A DNA stretch of 64,000 nt from Paenibacillus sp. J5C2022 (GTDB lineage Bacteria > Bacillota > Bacilli > Paenibacillales > Paenibacillaceae). The stretch spans positions 217,186-281,185 of the forward strand of contig NZ_JAOQJC010000003.1 of the NCBI RefSeq assembly GCF_025567625.1. Reading direction: 5' to 3'. Below, piece after piece: positions 25,432 through 32,646 of the stretch; the stretch's first letter is position 1; the number at the start of each line of letters is the position of its first letter. Made by a program: the position numbers and the translations under genes. The notes below the pieces were generated by a model. That model was not told where the DNA came from. It made no database searches and saw nothing but the letters and a program-made list of their open reading frames with translations.

Positions 25432-26478
25432 CTACTTGGAGGGAAGCATATTCAGAAATTCGTCCATGTCCTTACTTGCTTTCATCTGATTACATTCATT
25501 GCAGGCGCATACGCAGTTCATCGGCGTCGTATGTCCACCCTTAGCGCGTGGAAGCACATGATCGATCGTATCGCCGTATTCGCCGCAGAAGCGGCAGGTA
25601 TAATTGTCGCGCGTCAGAATAAGGTGGCGGAACTCCTTGTTGCTGTATAGCCTCCTAATCGTTCGCGGATTGACAATGACCGCGGCGCCTTCCCGCACCA
25701 GGACGCGAGCCAACTCCGGCTCAATCTCCTGATACCAGCGCCGCCCCTTGTCCGTCTTGCCGCGCATGCGAATAAATCCCTTATGCGTCGGGCGCAACAG
25801 CGATTCATCCCGTGGATCGCCCATATGAGGACGCATGGGCGCTGCCGGTGCTGCGGCGGCTTCCTGCCGATTCAGCTTGGCACCGCCTCTGCGACGCTTG
25901 CGGCGTGGCTTGCTGCGCAGCTTTGCGCCGCTTTCCACCGCCGCACGCTGCGCTCGCTCCGCAACCGCTACCGCGCCGCTTTCCACCGCCGCACGCTGCG
26001 CTCGCTCCGCACCCGCTGCCGCGCCGCCTCCGGCCGCAGCCTGCTGCGCTCGCTCCGCACCCGCTACCGCGCCGCCTCCGGCCGCCGACTGCTGCGCTCG
26101 CTCCGCACCCGCTGCCGCGCCGCCTCCGGCCGCAGCCTGCTGCGCTCGCTCCGCACCCGCTACCGCGCCGCCTCCGGCCGCAGCCTGCTGCGCTCGCTCC
26201 GCACCCGCTACCGCGCCGCCTCCGGCCGCAGCCTGCTGCGCTCGCTCCGCACCCGCTCTTGCGCTTGCACGAGTGCCGCTGCGCGCACTCAAGCTCCGCT
26301 CCGGCACGTGCCGCTCCAGTCGCCTGCACGAGCGACACGTGCCCCGCCGCCCGTATCGGCCGGATCTCCTGCCCGTTCTCCGCAGGAAATCCCCAAGCGG
26401 CTTCATCGCGCCGCATGTTGCGCATCGTTTGCTCTCCGTATGCTGTTGTATCGTTATTGGATTCATTTCGATAGTCAT
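25432..26478 (-). CDS. HNH endonuclease with internal 16-residue tandem repeats
   Basis: This 348-residue protein has an N-terminal zinc-ribbon-like part (CATCGAMKPLGDF, then GTCRSC, residues 19-51), a low-complexity middle (76-187) of seven 16-residue repeats of the type GAERAQQAAAGGGAVA, a very basic stretch (KPRRKRRRGGAK), and a C-terminal HNH nuclease (about 285-345: RDNYTCRFCGEYGDTIDHVLPRAKGG, two CxxC pairs, NxxxAC). Such nucleases nick or cut DNA; many are phage- or element-linked and some are of unknown host role. ATG 26478 is used, though its ribosome site is weak; TGTTATACT just upstream resembles an extended -10, so the mRNA leader could be very short. The Ala/Gly-rich repeat is probably a flexible linker that varies in length between strains. 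Confidence 0.85.
   Translation of the reverse strand: MTIEMNPITIQQHTESKRCATCGAMKPLGDFLRRTGRRSGRYGRRGTCRSCRRLERHVPERSLSARSGTRASARAGAERAQQAAAGGGAVAGAERAQQAAAGGGAVAGAERAQQAAAGGGAAAGAERAQQSAAGGGAVAGAERAQQAAAGGGAAAGAERAQRAAVESGAVAVAERAQRAAVESGAKLRSKPRRKRRRGGAKLNRQEAAAAPAAPMRPHMGDPRDESLLRPTHKGFIRMRGKTDKGRRWYQEIEPELARVLVREGAAVIVNPRTIRRLYSNKEFRHLILTRDNYTCRFCGEYGDTIDHVLPRAKGGHTTPMNCVCACNECNQMKASKDMDEFLNMLPSK
25918..26253. repeat. 48-bp coding tandem repeat (seven copies)
   Basis: Seven copies of a GC-rich 48-base unit encode the 16-residue repeats of the HNH protein. Because 48 is divisible by three, other frames and the opposite strand are also open here; these are shadows. Confidence 0.9.
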
Positions 26479-26555
26479 AGTGTTTCCAGTATAACACACT
26501 CTCCCGATTGAACAGAATGGAATCCCCGCATTTGCGCCTATTGTTCCTATAACGC

Positions 26556-26586
26556 TTGACCTTAGGTCAGACCTAAGGTGTATCGT
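26556..26586 (+). promoter_or_regulatory. MerR-type operator/promoter with 19-bp spacer
   Basis: ACCTTAGGTC and GACCTAAGGT form a perfect 10-base inverted repeat with one spacer base (26559-26579). It lies between -35 TTGACC (26556-26561) and -10-like TATCGT (26581-26586), spaced 19 bases. An over-long spacer with a dyad in it is the signature of MerR-activated promoters. A MerR regulator is encoded two genes downstream. Confidence 0.65.
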
Positions 26587-26633
26587 AATGATAGTTCCTG
26601 TATAAGCCTATCTCATGGATTGGGGAGTTGCTT

Positions 26634-27278
26634 GTGTCTAACATGTCTTCCATTACCGAGCCCATACGCATCCAGCCGTTTCAACCGGAGCACTTTCCCG
26701 AAGTCAGCCGCTTGCTTGTCCATTCATTCAGGGGAAAGTTTCAGGCTTTGACCAAGCTGTCCGACGACGTTCTCGCGAGCTTTTTCAACAAGCTGTTCCA
26801 CTATTATCCATCTGAAGACGCATCCTGCAGAATAGTCGCCATCCAAGAAGACGAAGTTGTGGGCACGCTGGAGCTGAAGTGGTACATCCCCCGGGCAAAA
26901 GAAGAACCGTTTCCGTCCTGGAGCGCCTTTCGCGAGTTCGGCACCTGGACAATAATCAAGCTGTTGTTCGGTTTGCAATTTCTGAACCATGAGCCGCGTG
27001 TCGGAGAATGCTATATATCCGAGGTTGCGGTCCATCCCAATCATCAGGGCAAGGGCATTGGCAAGCTGCTGCTGCGATGGGCCATGAACTACGCATGCGC
27101 CGACGAGCGCTTTGACACCCTCAGCTTGCACGTCTCTCACAAAAACGAGCGTGCACGGATGCTATACGAGCTGCTTTCCTTCCAAACCGTCCGAAAAGAA
27201 AGCAGCCTCATCCGCTACTTGCTATTCCACGAACGGCAATGGCACTTTATGACGTTTAAGCCCTATCGTTCGCAATAA
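26634..27278 (+). CDS. GNAT family N-acetyltransferase
   Basis: This 214-residue cytoplasmic protein has the acetyl-CoA binding signature of GNAT enzymes: CYISEVAVHPNHQGKGIGKLLLRWAM (near residue 125), with the QGKGIG pyrophosphate loop, and LHVSHKNERARMLYELLSF toward the end. The substrate is not predictable. GTG 26634 is chosen because GGGGAG stands six bases before it; an ATG at 26643 is 15 bases away. It is the first gene after a MerR-type promoter and is followed by a MerR regulator and an alpha/beta hydrolase, which hints at a drug or xenobiotic response. Confidence 0.9.
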   Translation: MSNMSSITEPIRIQPFQPEHFPEVSRLLVHSFRGKFQALTKLSDDVLASFFNKLFHYYPSEDASCRIVAIQEDEVVGTLELKWYIPRAKEEPFPSWSAFREFGTWTIIKLLFGLQFLNHEPRVGECYISEVAVHPNHQGKGIGKLLLRWAMNYACADERFDTLSLHVSHKNERARMLYELLSFQTVRKESSLIRYLLFHERQWHFMTFKPYRSQ

Positions 27279-27428
27279 CGCCGAGCATGCAGCTTGTGTG
27301 CCCTATTCTCACTGAACAGCCGACTGAGTTGCATTTGTGCAGCCTTCTGCTTGAACTGCACCTGGACCGGCATGCCTTGTCATGGCACAATTTCACTATA
27401 CGACTTGAACCGGAAAGGAGACGGCTGC

Positions 27429-28217
27429 ATGAAGGACCATATTACGATTAGCGAGCTGGCCAGACTGATGAACGTATCGCACCATCAAATCCGCTATTTT
27501 GAGGAGAAAGGAATACTCCCGCCCGCTTACATCGACAATAACGGCTACCGGATGTACGGCATGGAGCAAGTGTATCGATTATCCCACATTCTGTTGCTCA
27601 GAAAGCTGGGAGAGCCTGTTCCATCTATTAAAAACTGCATGGACAACTATAAGGCGGAGCAATATGAACGGCTGCTGGAGAGGGCAGTCGACAACATTGA
27701 TGCGGAGATGCGGCGGCTGGAGGAGACGAAGCGATTCATTGCCAAAGTGATCTCCGAGCACAACAGTTCCCGCCAGCAGATGGACCGATTCTCCGTGAAA
27801 CAGAAGCAAGCCGTAACGCTCATGGAGTGGCTGCGCTTCGAAGTACATGAATACGCGGAAGGAATCTCGGCCAAGCGGCTGGCCGAACGAGGCCAGGAAG
27901 TAGGCAATCTGTTCGAGCAGGACATCCATTATTTGTTCGACGAATCGAACGTTCTTACTCTCTGTGTGGAATCGGCGGAGCCGGACGCCATGACCCTCCC
28001 CAGCGGCAAGTATCTGACCATTCAGAAGCCAGTGCAAGCCGAGGATGAGCTGGACGCGATTATTGCGCGCTTTTATACCTATGCCACCCAGCACAGCTTG
28101 TCGTTAAGCGGTCCGTTAGTGCTTATCGAGCGGTCTTACCTGTCCATGTTCCACAAGAATGAATTGGTGTACGAATTACAAGCGCTCATCCGTCAGGATA
28201 CCGAAGCAGGACACTAA
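27429..28217 (+). CDS. MerR family transcriptional regulator
   Basis: This 262-residue regulator begins with a MerR winged helix (residues 3-70: ITISELARLMNVSHHQIRYFEEKGIL and NNGYRMYG), followed by the long dimer helix (about 75-125) and a C-terminal domain of about 120 residues that looks like a BmrR/GyrI-type ligand-binding domain. ATG 27429 has AAGGAG upstream. The dyad at 26559-26579 is a good candidate binding site. The hydrolase gene follows 18 bases later and is probably co-transcribed. MerR proteins of this length usually sense small hydrophobic drugs; the ligand is unknown. Confidence 0.92.
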   Translation: MKDHITISELARLMNVSHHQIRYFEEKGILPPAYIDNNGYRMYGMEQVYRLSHILLLRKLGEPVPSIKNCMDNYKAEQYERLLERAVDNIDAEMRRLEETKRFIAKVISEHNSSRQQMDRFSVKQKQAVTLMEWLRFEVHEYAEGISAKRLAERGQEVGNLFEQDIHYLFDESNVLTLCVESAEPDAMTLPSGKYLTIQKPVQAEDELDAIIARFYTYATQHSLSLSGPLVLIERSYLSMFHKNELVYELQALIRQDTEAGH

Positions 28218-28235
28218 AGTGAAGGAGAGAGCGAC

Positions 28236-29243
28236 ATGACGAAGAAGAGAATAGGAATAGCATTAGGAGCAATCATCCTTCTGCTGGCGGCAGCCGGCAT
28301 CTATATCGCCATCCAGCATGACTACGATATGAAGGAACAAGTCATTGAAATAGACACTCCGGAGGGCAAGCTGACAGGCACATTCGTCCTGCCAAAATCG
28401 TACGACGGCAAGCTTGGCCTCGTCTTGTTCATCCATGGCGACGGCCCCATCGATGCTACGCACAGTGGCGGCTACAGGCCGTTATGGGAGCGTCTCGCAT
28501 CTCTCGGATACGCATCCTTATCCATCGACAAGCGCGGCATTAACGGCTCGGAGGGCAATTGGGAGCATCAGAGCATGGAAGATCGGATGACGGAAGCGCG
28601 CCGCGCCATGGCATGGGCGAAGAAGCAGCCGATGATCGACGGCCATCGCATAGGCGCTTGGGGAGCAAGCCAGGCGGGATGGGTCATTCCCAAGCTTGCC
28701 GGAGAAGAGCAGCTGACATTCAGCATTCTCGTATCGCCGGCTGTCAATTGGGTAGAGCAAGGACGATATCACACTCGCGCACACAGGAAGAAAGCGGGCT
28801 TGAGCGACGAAGAGATCGACAAGGCGCTCGCTTACGACAAGCAAGTGCTGGAGCTGCTGGAGCGGCAGAGTTCCTATGAAGATTACCTGAAGATCGCGGA
28901 CGAGCAGAGAGCGATGTCGAAGGACCGCTGGCTATTCGCCGGCAAGAACTACATGGCAGATTCCACCGAAGAGCTCAGCCACTTCAAGTCTCCGGTGCTC
29001 CTGCTGCTGGGCGAGAAGGACATTCATGTCGACATCAAGGATACCGAGCAGGTCTATCGTGAGAAGATCGATCCGCAGCTGCTTGACGTCACCGTCTTCC
29101 AGAATACCGAGCATTCCATGCTCAGTGTCAAAACGGCTAATTCCGAGCTTCGTGCGTTATGGATCAGCGTGCTGGCCCCAAGACAGATTACAGTTCCGGC
29201 TTATATGGACCGCATTGAGCAATTTCTCCGACAGTTGCCGTAG
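28236..29243 (+). CDS. Membrane-anchored alpha/beta hydrolase
   Basis: This 335-residue protein has an N-terminal membrane segment or uncleaved signal (residues 8-26, IGIALGAIILLLAAAGIYIAI) and an outward-facing alpha/beta hydrolase domain. The oxyanion region is LFIHGDGP, the nucleophile elbow is GASQAG (Ser about 144), the acid is probably Asp in LGEKDIHVD and the base His in NTEHSML. It resembles dienelactone-hydrolase/peptidase-like esterases such as those with DKRGINGSEG loops. It is co-directional with the MerR gene 18 bases upstream. The substrate is unknown; an esterase acting on envelope or drug esters is a guess from context. Confidence 0.88.
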   Translation: MTKKRIGIALGAIILLLAAAGIYIAIQHDYDMKEQVIEIDTPEGKLTGTFVLPKSYDGKLGLVLFIHGDGPIDATHSGGYRPLWERLASLGYASLSIDKRGINGSEGNWEHQSMEDRMTEARRAMAWAKKQPMIDGHRIGAWGASQAGWVIPKLAGEEQLTFSILVSPAVNWVEQGRYHTRAHRKKAGLSDEEIDKALAYDKQVLELLERQSSYEDYLKIADEQRAMSKDRWLFAGKNYMADSTEELSHFKSPVLLLLGEKDIHVDIKDTEQVYREKIDPQLLDVTVFQNTEHSMLSVKTANSELRALWISVLAPRQITVPAYMDRIEQFLRQLP

Positions 29244-29255
29244 CACGAAAAAAAA

Positions 29256-29299
29256 CAGGAAGAGACCCCATCGCGACGACGATGCGGTCTCTATTCCTG
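29256..29299. terminator. Terminator between the hydrolase and anti-sigma genes
   Basis: CAGGAA-AGAGACC-CATCG pairs imperfectly with its complement, and the minus-strand transcript runs into eight T (29248-29255). It starts beside the anti-sigma stop and is 13 bases after the hydrolase stop, so it may serve both convergent genes. Confidence 0.65.
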
Positions 29300-30202
29300 C
29301 TAATAGCTAAGCACAGCTGCGAATAAGAACAGCTCATCTTCCGTGACAAGCTCAGGCGTCTCCGTATATACCCTGTAATAGATAGGCTCGCTTGCGCTTT
29401 CGTCCATCCATGCCAGCTCATAACGCGCCTCTTCCGCATTTCCGATTAGTAAAACCTCCTGTTCTCCCAATGCCACCTTCTTCATCTCCTTGCCTGCCAT
29501 ATCCGTATGAACCGTCCGCCAATTCTGCCCTTCCGATGCATAGAGCGCAATGACGCCGCCATCATTCGCCTGGAATGATGCGCTCGCGCTATGCGGGCGG
29601 CTCCGCTCCACCTCCCGATAGACGATAGACTCGCCGCTTTCCTCGGCGTCCTGCATCAATTGCTTCATCAGACCGACAAGCTGTGCCTCGACAGGCTCCG
29701 CATGCACCATGCCATCCAGGAAGTGATAGTCCGCTGTCAACTTCGCGGCATGAGCGGGAAGCAGATAGCCGGACTGGCTCCGCCATTCCTCATAAGATGT
29801 GTAAGCGACTGGATTCTCCAACGTTACAAATCGATTCCTGTCCGTCAAGTAGAACAGCGCCATGCTGCCTGCGGGAAGAAGCTGTTGCAGCTCGCTGGAT
29901 TCCCTCTCGTCCAGAATCGGTTCCTCACCCGCTTCGAAGGCACGATACTCCATGCTGACGGTTCCGTCGGAGCGATTCAGTTGCCAGGTTGCTGCTGCAT
30001 AGCTGAACCCGGATACGATCAGCACCACTGCTGCCGCTGCCGCCAGCATCATGCTTCTTCTGGACCATAGCGAAGGACGCCCCCGGCTTATGTTCTTACT
30101 GCTTATTGCCGCCATCACCTTATCCGCCACATCAATATTAGGATGCGCTTCACTTGATAACCAATGTTTCAGACGCCGCTCCCACCCGCTCTCCATCCGC
30201 AT
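29300..30202 (-). CDS. Anti-sigma-factor-like membrane protein
   Basis: This 300-residue protein has a cytoplasmic N-terminus (about 50 residues), one membrane segment (51-69, MMLAAAAAVVLIVSGFSYA) and a beta-rich outside domain that resembles DUF4367-type domains of anti-sigma proteins. Its start overlaps the sigma factor gene by 34 bases, with GGAGG upstream of ATG 30202. This arrangement and topology support a role as a membrane partner that holds the ECF sigma factor until an envelope signal arrives. No zinc-binding HxxxCxxC motif was seen in the N-terminus, so binding would be of another type. Confidence 0.75.
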   Translation of the reverse strand: MRMESGWERRLKHWLSSEAHPNIDVADKVMAAISSKNISRGRPSLWSRRSMMLAAAAAVVLIVSGFSYAAATWQLNRSDGTVSMEYRAFEAGEEPILDERESSELQQLLPAGSMALFYLTDRNRFVTLENPVAYTSYEEWRSQSGYLLPAHAAKLTADYHFLDGMVHAEPVEAQLVGLMKQLMQDAEESGESIVYREVERSRPHSASASFQANDGGVIALYASEGQNWRTVHTDMAGKEMKKVALGEQEVLLIGNAEEARYELAWMDESASEPIYYRVYTETPELVTEDELFLFAAVLSY

Positions 30203-30765
30203 TCGCTCTCTCCTCCATTTCCATCCATATTTTTTTCAGCTTTGTCTTGGCTCTCTCTACTTTTTTTGCGCAGGGCCTCAGGACGTAGAGGAAATACATC
30301 AGCGATCTCCTCATAGCTTTTTCCCTGCACAACGCGAAGCGTGACAAGCGCTCGTTCGGTATGGTTGAGATGCTGCAGCGTCCGCCATGCGGCCAATGTC
30401 AGCTCCTGCCTCTCCAGCCGCTCTGAGCCTTCATCGCCGCTATGCCCTGACTCATTCACACGCATCCACCAGCCAAGCAGCCTCATTCGCTGCCGCTTCT
30501 TGAGCAGATTGATACAATGATGGTGGGCGATCTTGTACAACCACGCGGAGAATGACTTGCCTTCGACATACAGATGCAGCTTCTCGTAAGCTTTCACGAA
30601 CACATCCTGCACGGCGTCCTCCGCTTCTTCCCTTTGCAGCAACAGATGGAAACAATATACGTACAGCGCCTGCTGATATTTGCGGACGATGCAGCCGTAC
30701 GGCTCTTTGTCCCCCTTCCGCACGGCACTTACCCACTCCTCGAGCTCAAGCTGCTCATCCACCAA
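30169..30765 (-). CDS. ECF-type RNA polymerase sigma factor
   Basis: This 198-residue protein has a sigma-70 region 2 (residues 20-90: AEDAVQDVFVKAYEKLHLY and FSAWLYKIAHHHCINLLKKR) and region 4 (about 125-180: ALVTLRVVQGKSYEEIADVFPLRPEALRKK). It lacks regions 1 and 3, as ECF factors do. TTG 30765 lies eight bases behind AGGAGG; the next codon, GTG, is an alternative. It should direct transcription of an envelope-stress regulon under control of the overlapping anti-sigma gene. No clear self-type promoter could be fixed upstream. Confidence 0.93.
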   Translation of the reverse strand: MVDEQLELEEWVSAVRKGDKEPYGCIVRKYQQALYVYCFHLLLQREEAEDAVQDVFVKAYEKLHLYVEGKSFSAWLYKIAHHHCINLLKKRQRMRLLGWWMRVNESGHSGDEGSERLERQELTLAAWRTLQHLNHTERALVTLRVVQGKSYEEIADVFPLRPEALRKKSRESQDKAEKNMDGNGGESECGWRAGGSGV

Positions 30766-30860
30766 CAGTTCCCCCTCCTTTCATCAATCATGTCTATATA
30801 ACAACCGAAAGAACGTTTTGTGACATGGGCATGGAAAATATGTATTAATCTCAACAGTGT

Positions 30861-30952
30861 GATGACACAATCATTCTCCCTCTCGCGCAACTTGTACGGA
30901 ACGGATGACACAACCATTCGCCCTCTCGCGCAACTTGTACAGAAAGGATGAC
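30861..30952. repeat. 43-bp direct repeat, two copies plus a start of a third
   Basis: GATGACACAA starts copies at 30861 and 30904, and GATGAC recurs at 30947. The unit ends in CTCTCGCGCAACTTGTAC. A run of nine C (30952-30960) follows. The 293 bases between the sigma factor gene and thyX hold only this repeat and a terminator. Confidence 0.7.
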
Positions 30953-31017
30953 CCCCCCCCTATTCGCACTTACACAATTCAGCCGTGCGCATCCGTGCAT
31001 CCCCCAAATGCAAAAAA

Positions 31018-31033
31018 CCTCTCCGGAGAGAGG
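31018..31033 (-). terminator. Terminator of thyX
   Basis: On the minus strand CCTCTC pairs with GAGAGG around TCCG, with flanking bases extending the stem, followed by TTTTTT (31012-31017). It lies 25 bases after the thyX stop. Confidence 0.75.
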
Positions 31034-31058
31034 GTTTCCGCATAAGGCCCGGCAGCTG

Positions 31059-31775
31059 TCATTCACTTGTGCGATCGTGCATCAACTGCTCCAGCGATAC
31101 GGGGAACAGCGGCTTCATCAGCGTCAATATCGCTTTCGCGTAATCCTGAATCTCGCGCTGCGCATCATGCTCAAGCCGCTGATTCAGGAAGTGGGCGACC
31201 GATTGGACAGATGCCGTCCAATACCAGCGCACATACATGCCATACGCCGGCAAGAATAAGCGCGCTTGCTCGGCGCAGATGCCATCGGCGAGTGCTGCCT
31301 CGTACTTGGCTATGCCCGCTTCCGTATACGCCATAAGCTCACGGCTATACTTCTCCCCCAGCTCCCATTGGATGCTGTCGCCGCTGCCTTGCTTGGAATT
31401 CTCCGGCTGCGAACGCCACTCGCCCGCTTCCGGACAATAGAATACAGGCTCTTCTGTAATATAGCGGCGGCTGGATTCATTCCATGCGTCCAGACTGTCC
31501 CCCGTCCCTTCGTAATGCGCGGAGCCGACCACATACTTCCACCACTGTCTGGCGACCATCAACGGCGCATATACTTCGAATTGCAGCATAGCGTGGCGGA
31601 ATGGAGACGTATGGCCTTCACGCGCCAGGAACTTGATCAATCGGATATCCCGATCGTCTAACTCCAGAGATTGCTTGGCATACGATACTCTCGCCGCATT
31701 CACTACCGTCAAGTCAGAGCCCATATGATCAACCAGTCGCACATATCCTTCATTCAGCACTTTCACCATTGCCAT
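31059..31775 (-). CDS. thyX: FAD-dependent thymidylate synthase
   Basis: ThyX makes dTMP from dUMP using methylene-tetrahydrofolate and FAD. The 238-residue length is normal. Conserved parts are VNAARVSYAKQS near 20, HTSPFRHAMLQFEVYAPLMVARQW near 50-75 and WNESSRRY. The usual RHRxxSxNExSxRY signature is altered: the region after QW reads WKYVVGSAHYEG, and the NESSRRY part is kept. Start ATG 31775 has GGAGG ten bases upstream. The two reading frames just upstream on the same strand are broken genes (a MerR-like and an L11-like gene), so thyX may have been the last gene of an operon with them. Confidence 0.95.
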   Translation of the reverse strand: MAMVKVLNEGYVRLVDHMGSDLTVVNAARVSYAKQSLELDDRDIRLIKFLAREGHTSPFRHAMLQFEVYAPLMVARQWWKYVVGSAHYEGTGDSLDAWNESSRRYITEEPVFYCPEAGEWRSQPENSKQGSGDSIQWELGEKYSRELMAYTEAGIAKYEAALADGICAEQARLFLPAYGMYVRWYWTASVQSVAHFLNQRLEHDAQREIQDYAKAILTLMKPLFPVSLEQLMHDRTSE

Positions 31776-31813
31776 GTCTGAGCAGCCTCCCTTTTCCGTA
31801 AAATAATTATATT

Positions 31814-32075
31814 CTACAAAAAAGGAACTTCCCCTCTTCCCATTCCAATATTGTTCAATGCAGCTCTCGTCTCCCGGAAGGTATAGCCAAGCCTCTTCTG
31901 CGCAGCAATGATAAGAGTCCTGATCATTACACCAGCGGCGCCCTGCATGCCCATACGGTTCGGCTTGCAGCAGATTAGTCCTGACATACCAGCTCAATGT
32001 GCTAGTAGGCATGTGCGTCATATCGACTATTTCTTGAATGCTCCAATTTCTGCCGCCATTATTCCCTTCCGTCAT
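31814..32075 (-). pseudogene. MerR-like regulator broken by a frameshift
   Basis: From ATG 32075 the frame encodes a MerR-type winged helix (WSIQEIVDMTHMPTSTLSWYV, then GHAGRRW), but after RRWCND it leaves the family pattern. The pattern resumes in another frame as IRTLIIAAQKRLGYTF and RETRAALNN, the expected start of the MerR dimer helix, and ends at a TAG at 31814-31816. The product would be only about 87 residues even if repaired. A few residues seem missing at the junction, so this may be a small deletion, not a one-base error. It overlaps the end of the L11-like gene by 17 bases and lies 38 bases before thyX. Confidence 0.7.
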
Positions 32076-32493
32076 GAACAATGCGGATTCCCATGTTTTT
32101 GGCTGTGCCTGCAATCATCTTCATCGCACTTCCACATTCGAGGTATTCATGTCCGGCAGCTTCACCTCGGCTATTGTCCGAAGCTGTTCCCTTGTAATCG
32201 TACCCGCCGTCTCATGGCCCGGTCTCGCCGCCCCCTTGCCTATCCCTGCGTACTTCTTCAACAGGAAGGCAACCGGAGGGGTTCTGAGCGTCACCTGAAA
32301 GGTGCGATCCTCGAACACTGTAATATCTACGGGTACGACTAGCCCGGACTGCCCCTTCGTCATTTCATTGTACTGGTTGCAAAATAGCATCAGGTTGATC
32401 CCTGTTGGCGCCAGATCTTTACCTACTCTAGCCGAATTCGCTTTCCCCCTCCTCAAGCTCGAGCCTCACTTTTCTTACCGCTTCCTTCACCAT
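32059..32493 (-). pseudogene. rplK: Ribosomal protein L11 paralogue with two frameshifts
   Basis: From ATG 32493 (GGGGAG upstream) the frame reads MVKEAVRKVRLELEEG. One extra G in a run of five moves it out of frame; removing it gives LELEEGKAN as in normal L11. The main frame has LAPTGINLMLFCNQYN, VPVDITVFEDRTF and TPPVAFLLKKYAGI, all L11 landmarks. Near the end one base is missing, after which SAMKMIAGTAKNMGI completes the C-terminal domain. The N-domain loop that binds thiostrepton is normally GKANPAPPVGPALGPTG; here it is GKANSARVGKDLAPTG, one residue shorter with three or four prolines lost. This is a second, divergent copy, not the rplK of the rplKAJL operon. The two frameshifts may be real decay or sequence errors. 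Confidence 0.85.
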
Positions 32494-32646
32494 GATCTCC
32501 CCACCCTTCACTTTTCGCATTTCCGCCTGAACAGGAGTATAGATGGTCGCGTTGCGTGAGGGTCAAGAGAAATAAGGCGACTAGTATGTCATATTGAAGG
32601 CTGAAAAGTAGCTAAATGCGGGGATTCAGACGAGTATTCATAGGCT

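Noticed and set aside
25783..26511. Plus-strand Arg-rich frames opposite the HNH gene
   Set aside because: They are shadows of the GC-rich 48-bp coding repeat. The minus frame has clear zinc-ribbon and HNH motifs.
30829..30835. TGTCACA upstream of the ECF sigma factor as a self-type -35 element
   Set aside because: It looks like an ECF -35, but no matching -10 (such as CGTC) stands at the right distance, so I do not call a promoter.
30952..30960. Run of nine C as a phase-variation tract
   Set aside because: It lies between the sigma factor gene and thyX, outside any gene and not in a visible promoter spacer.
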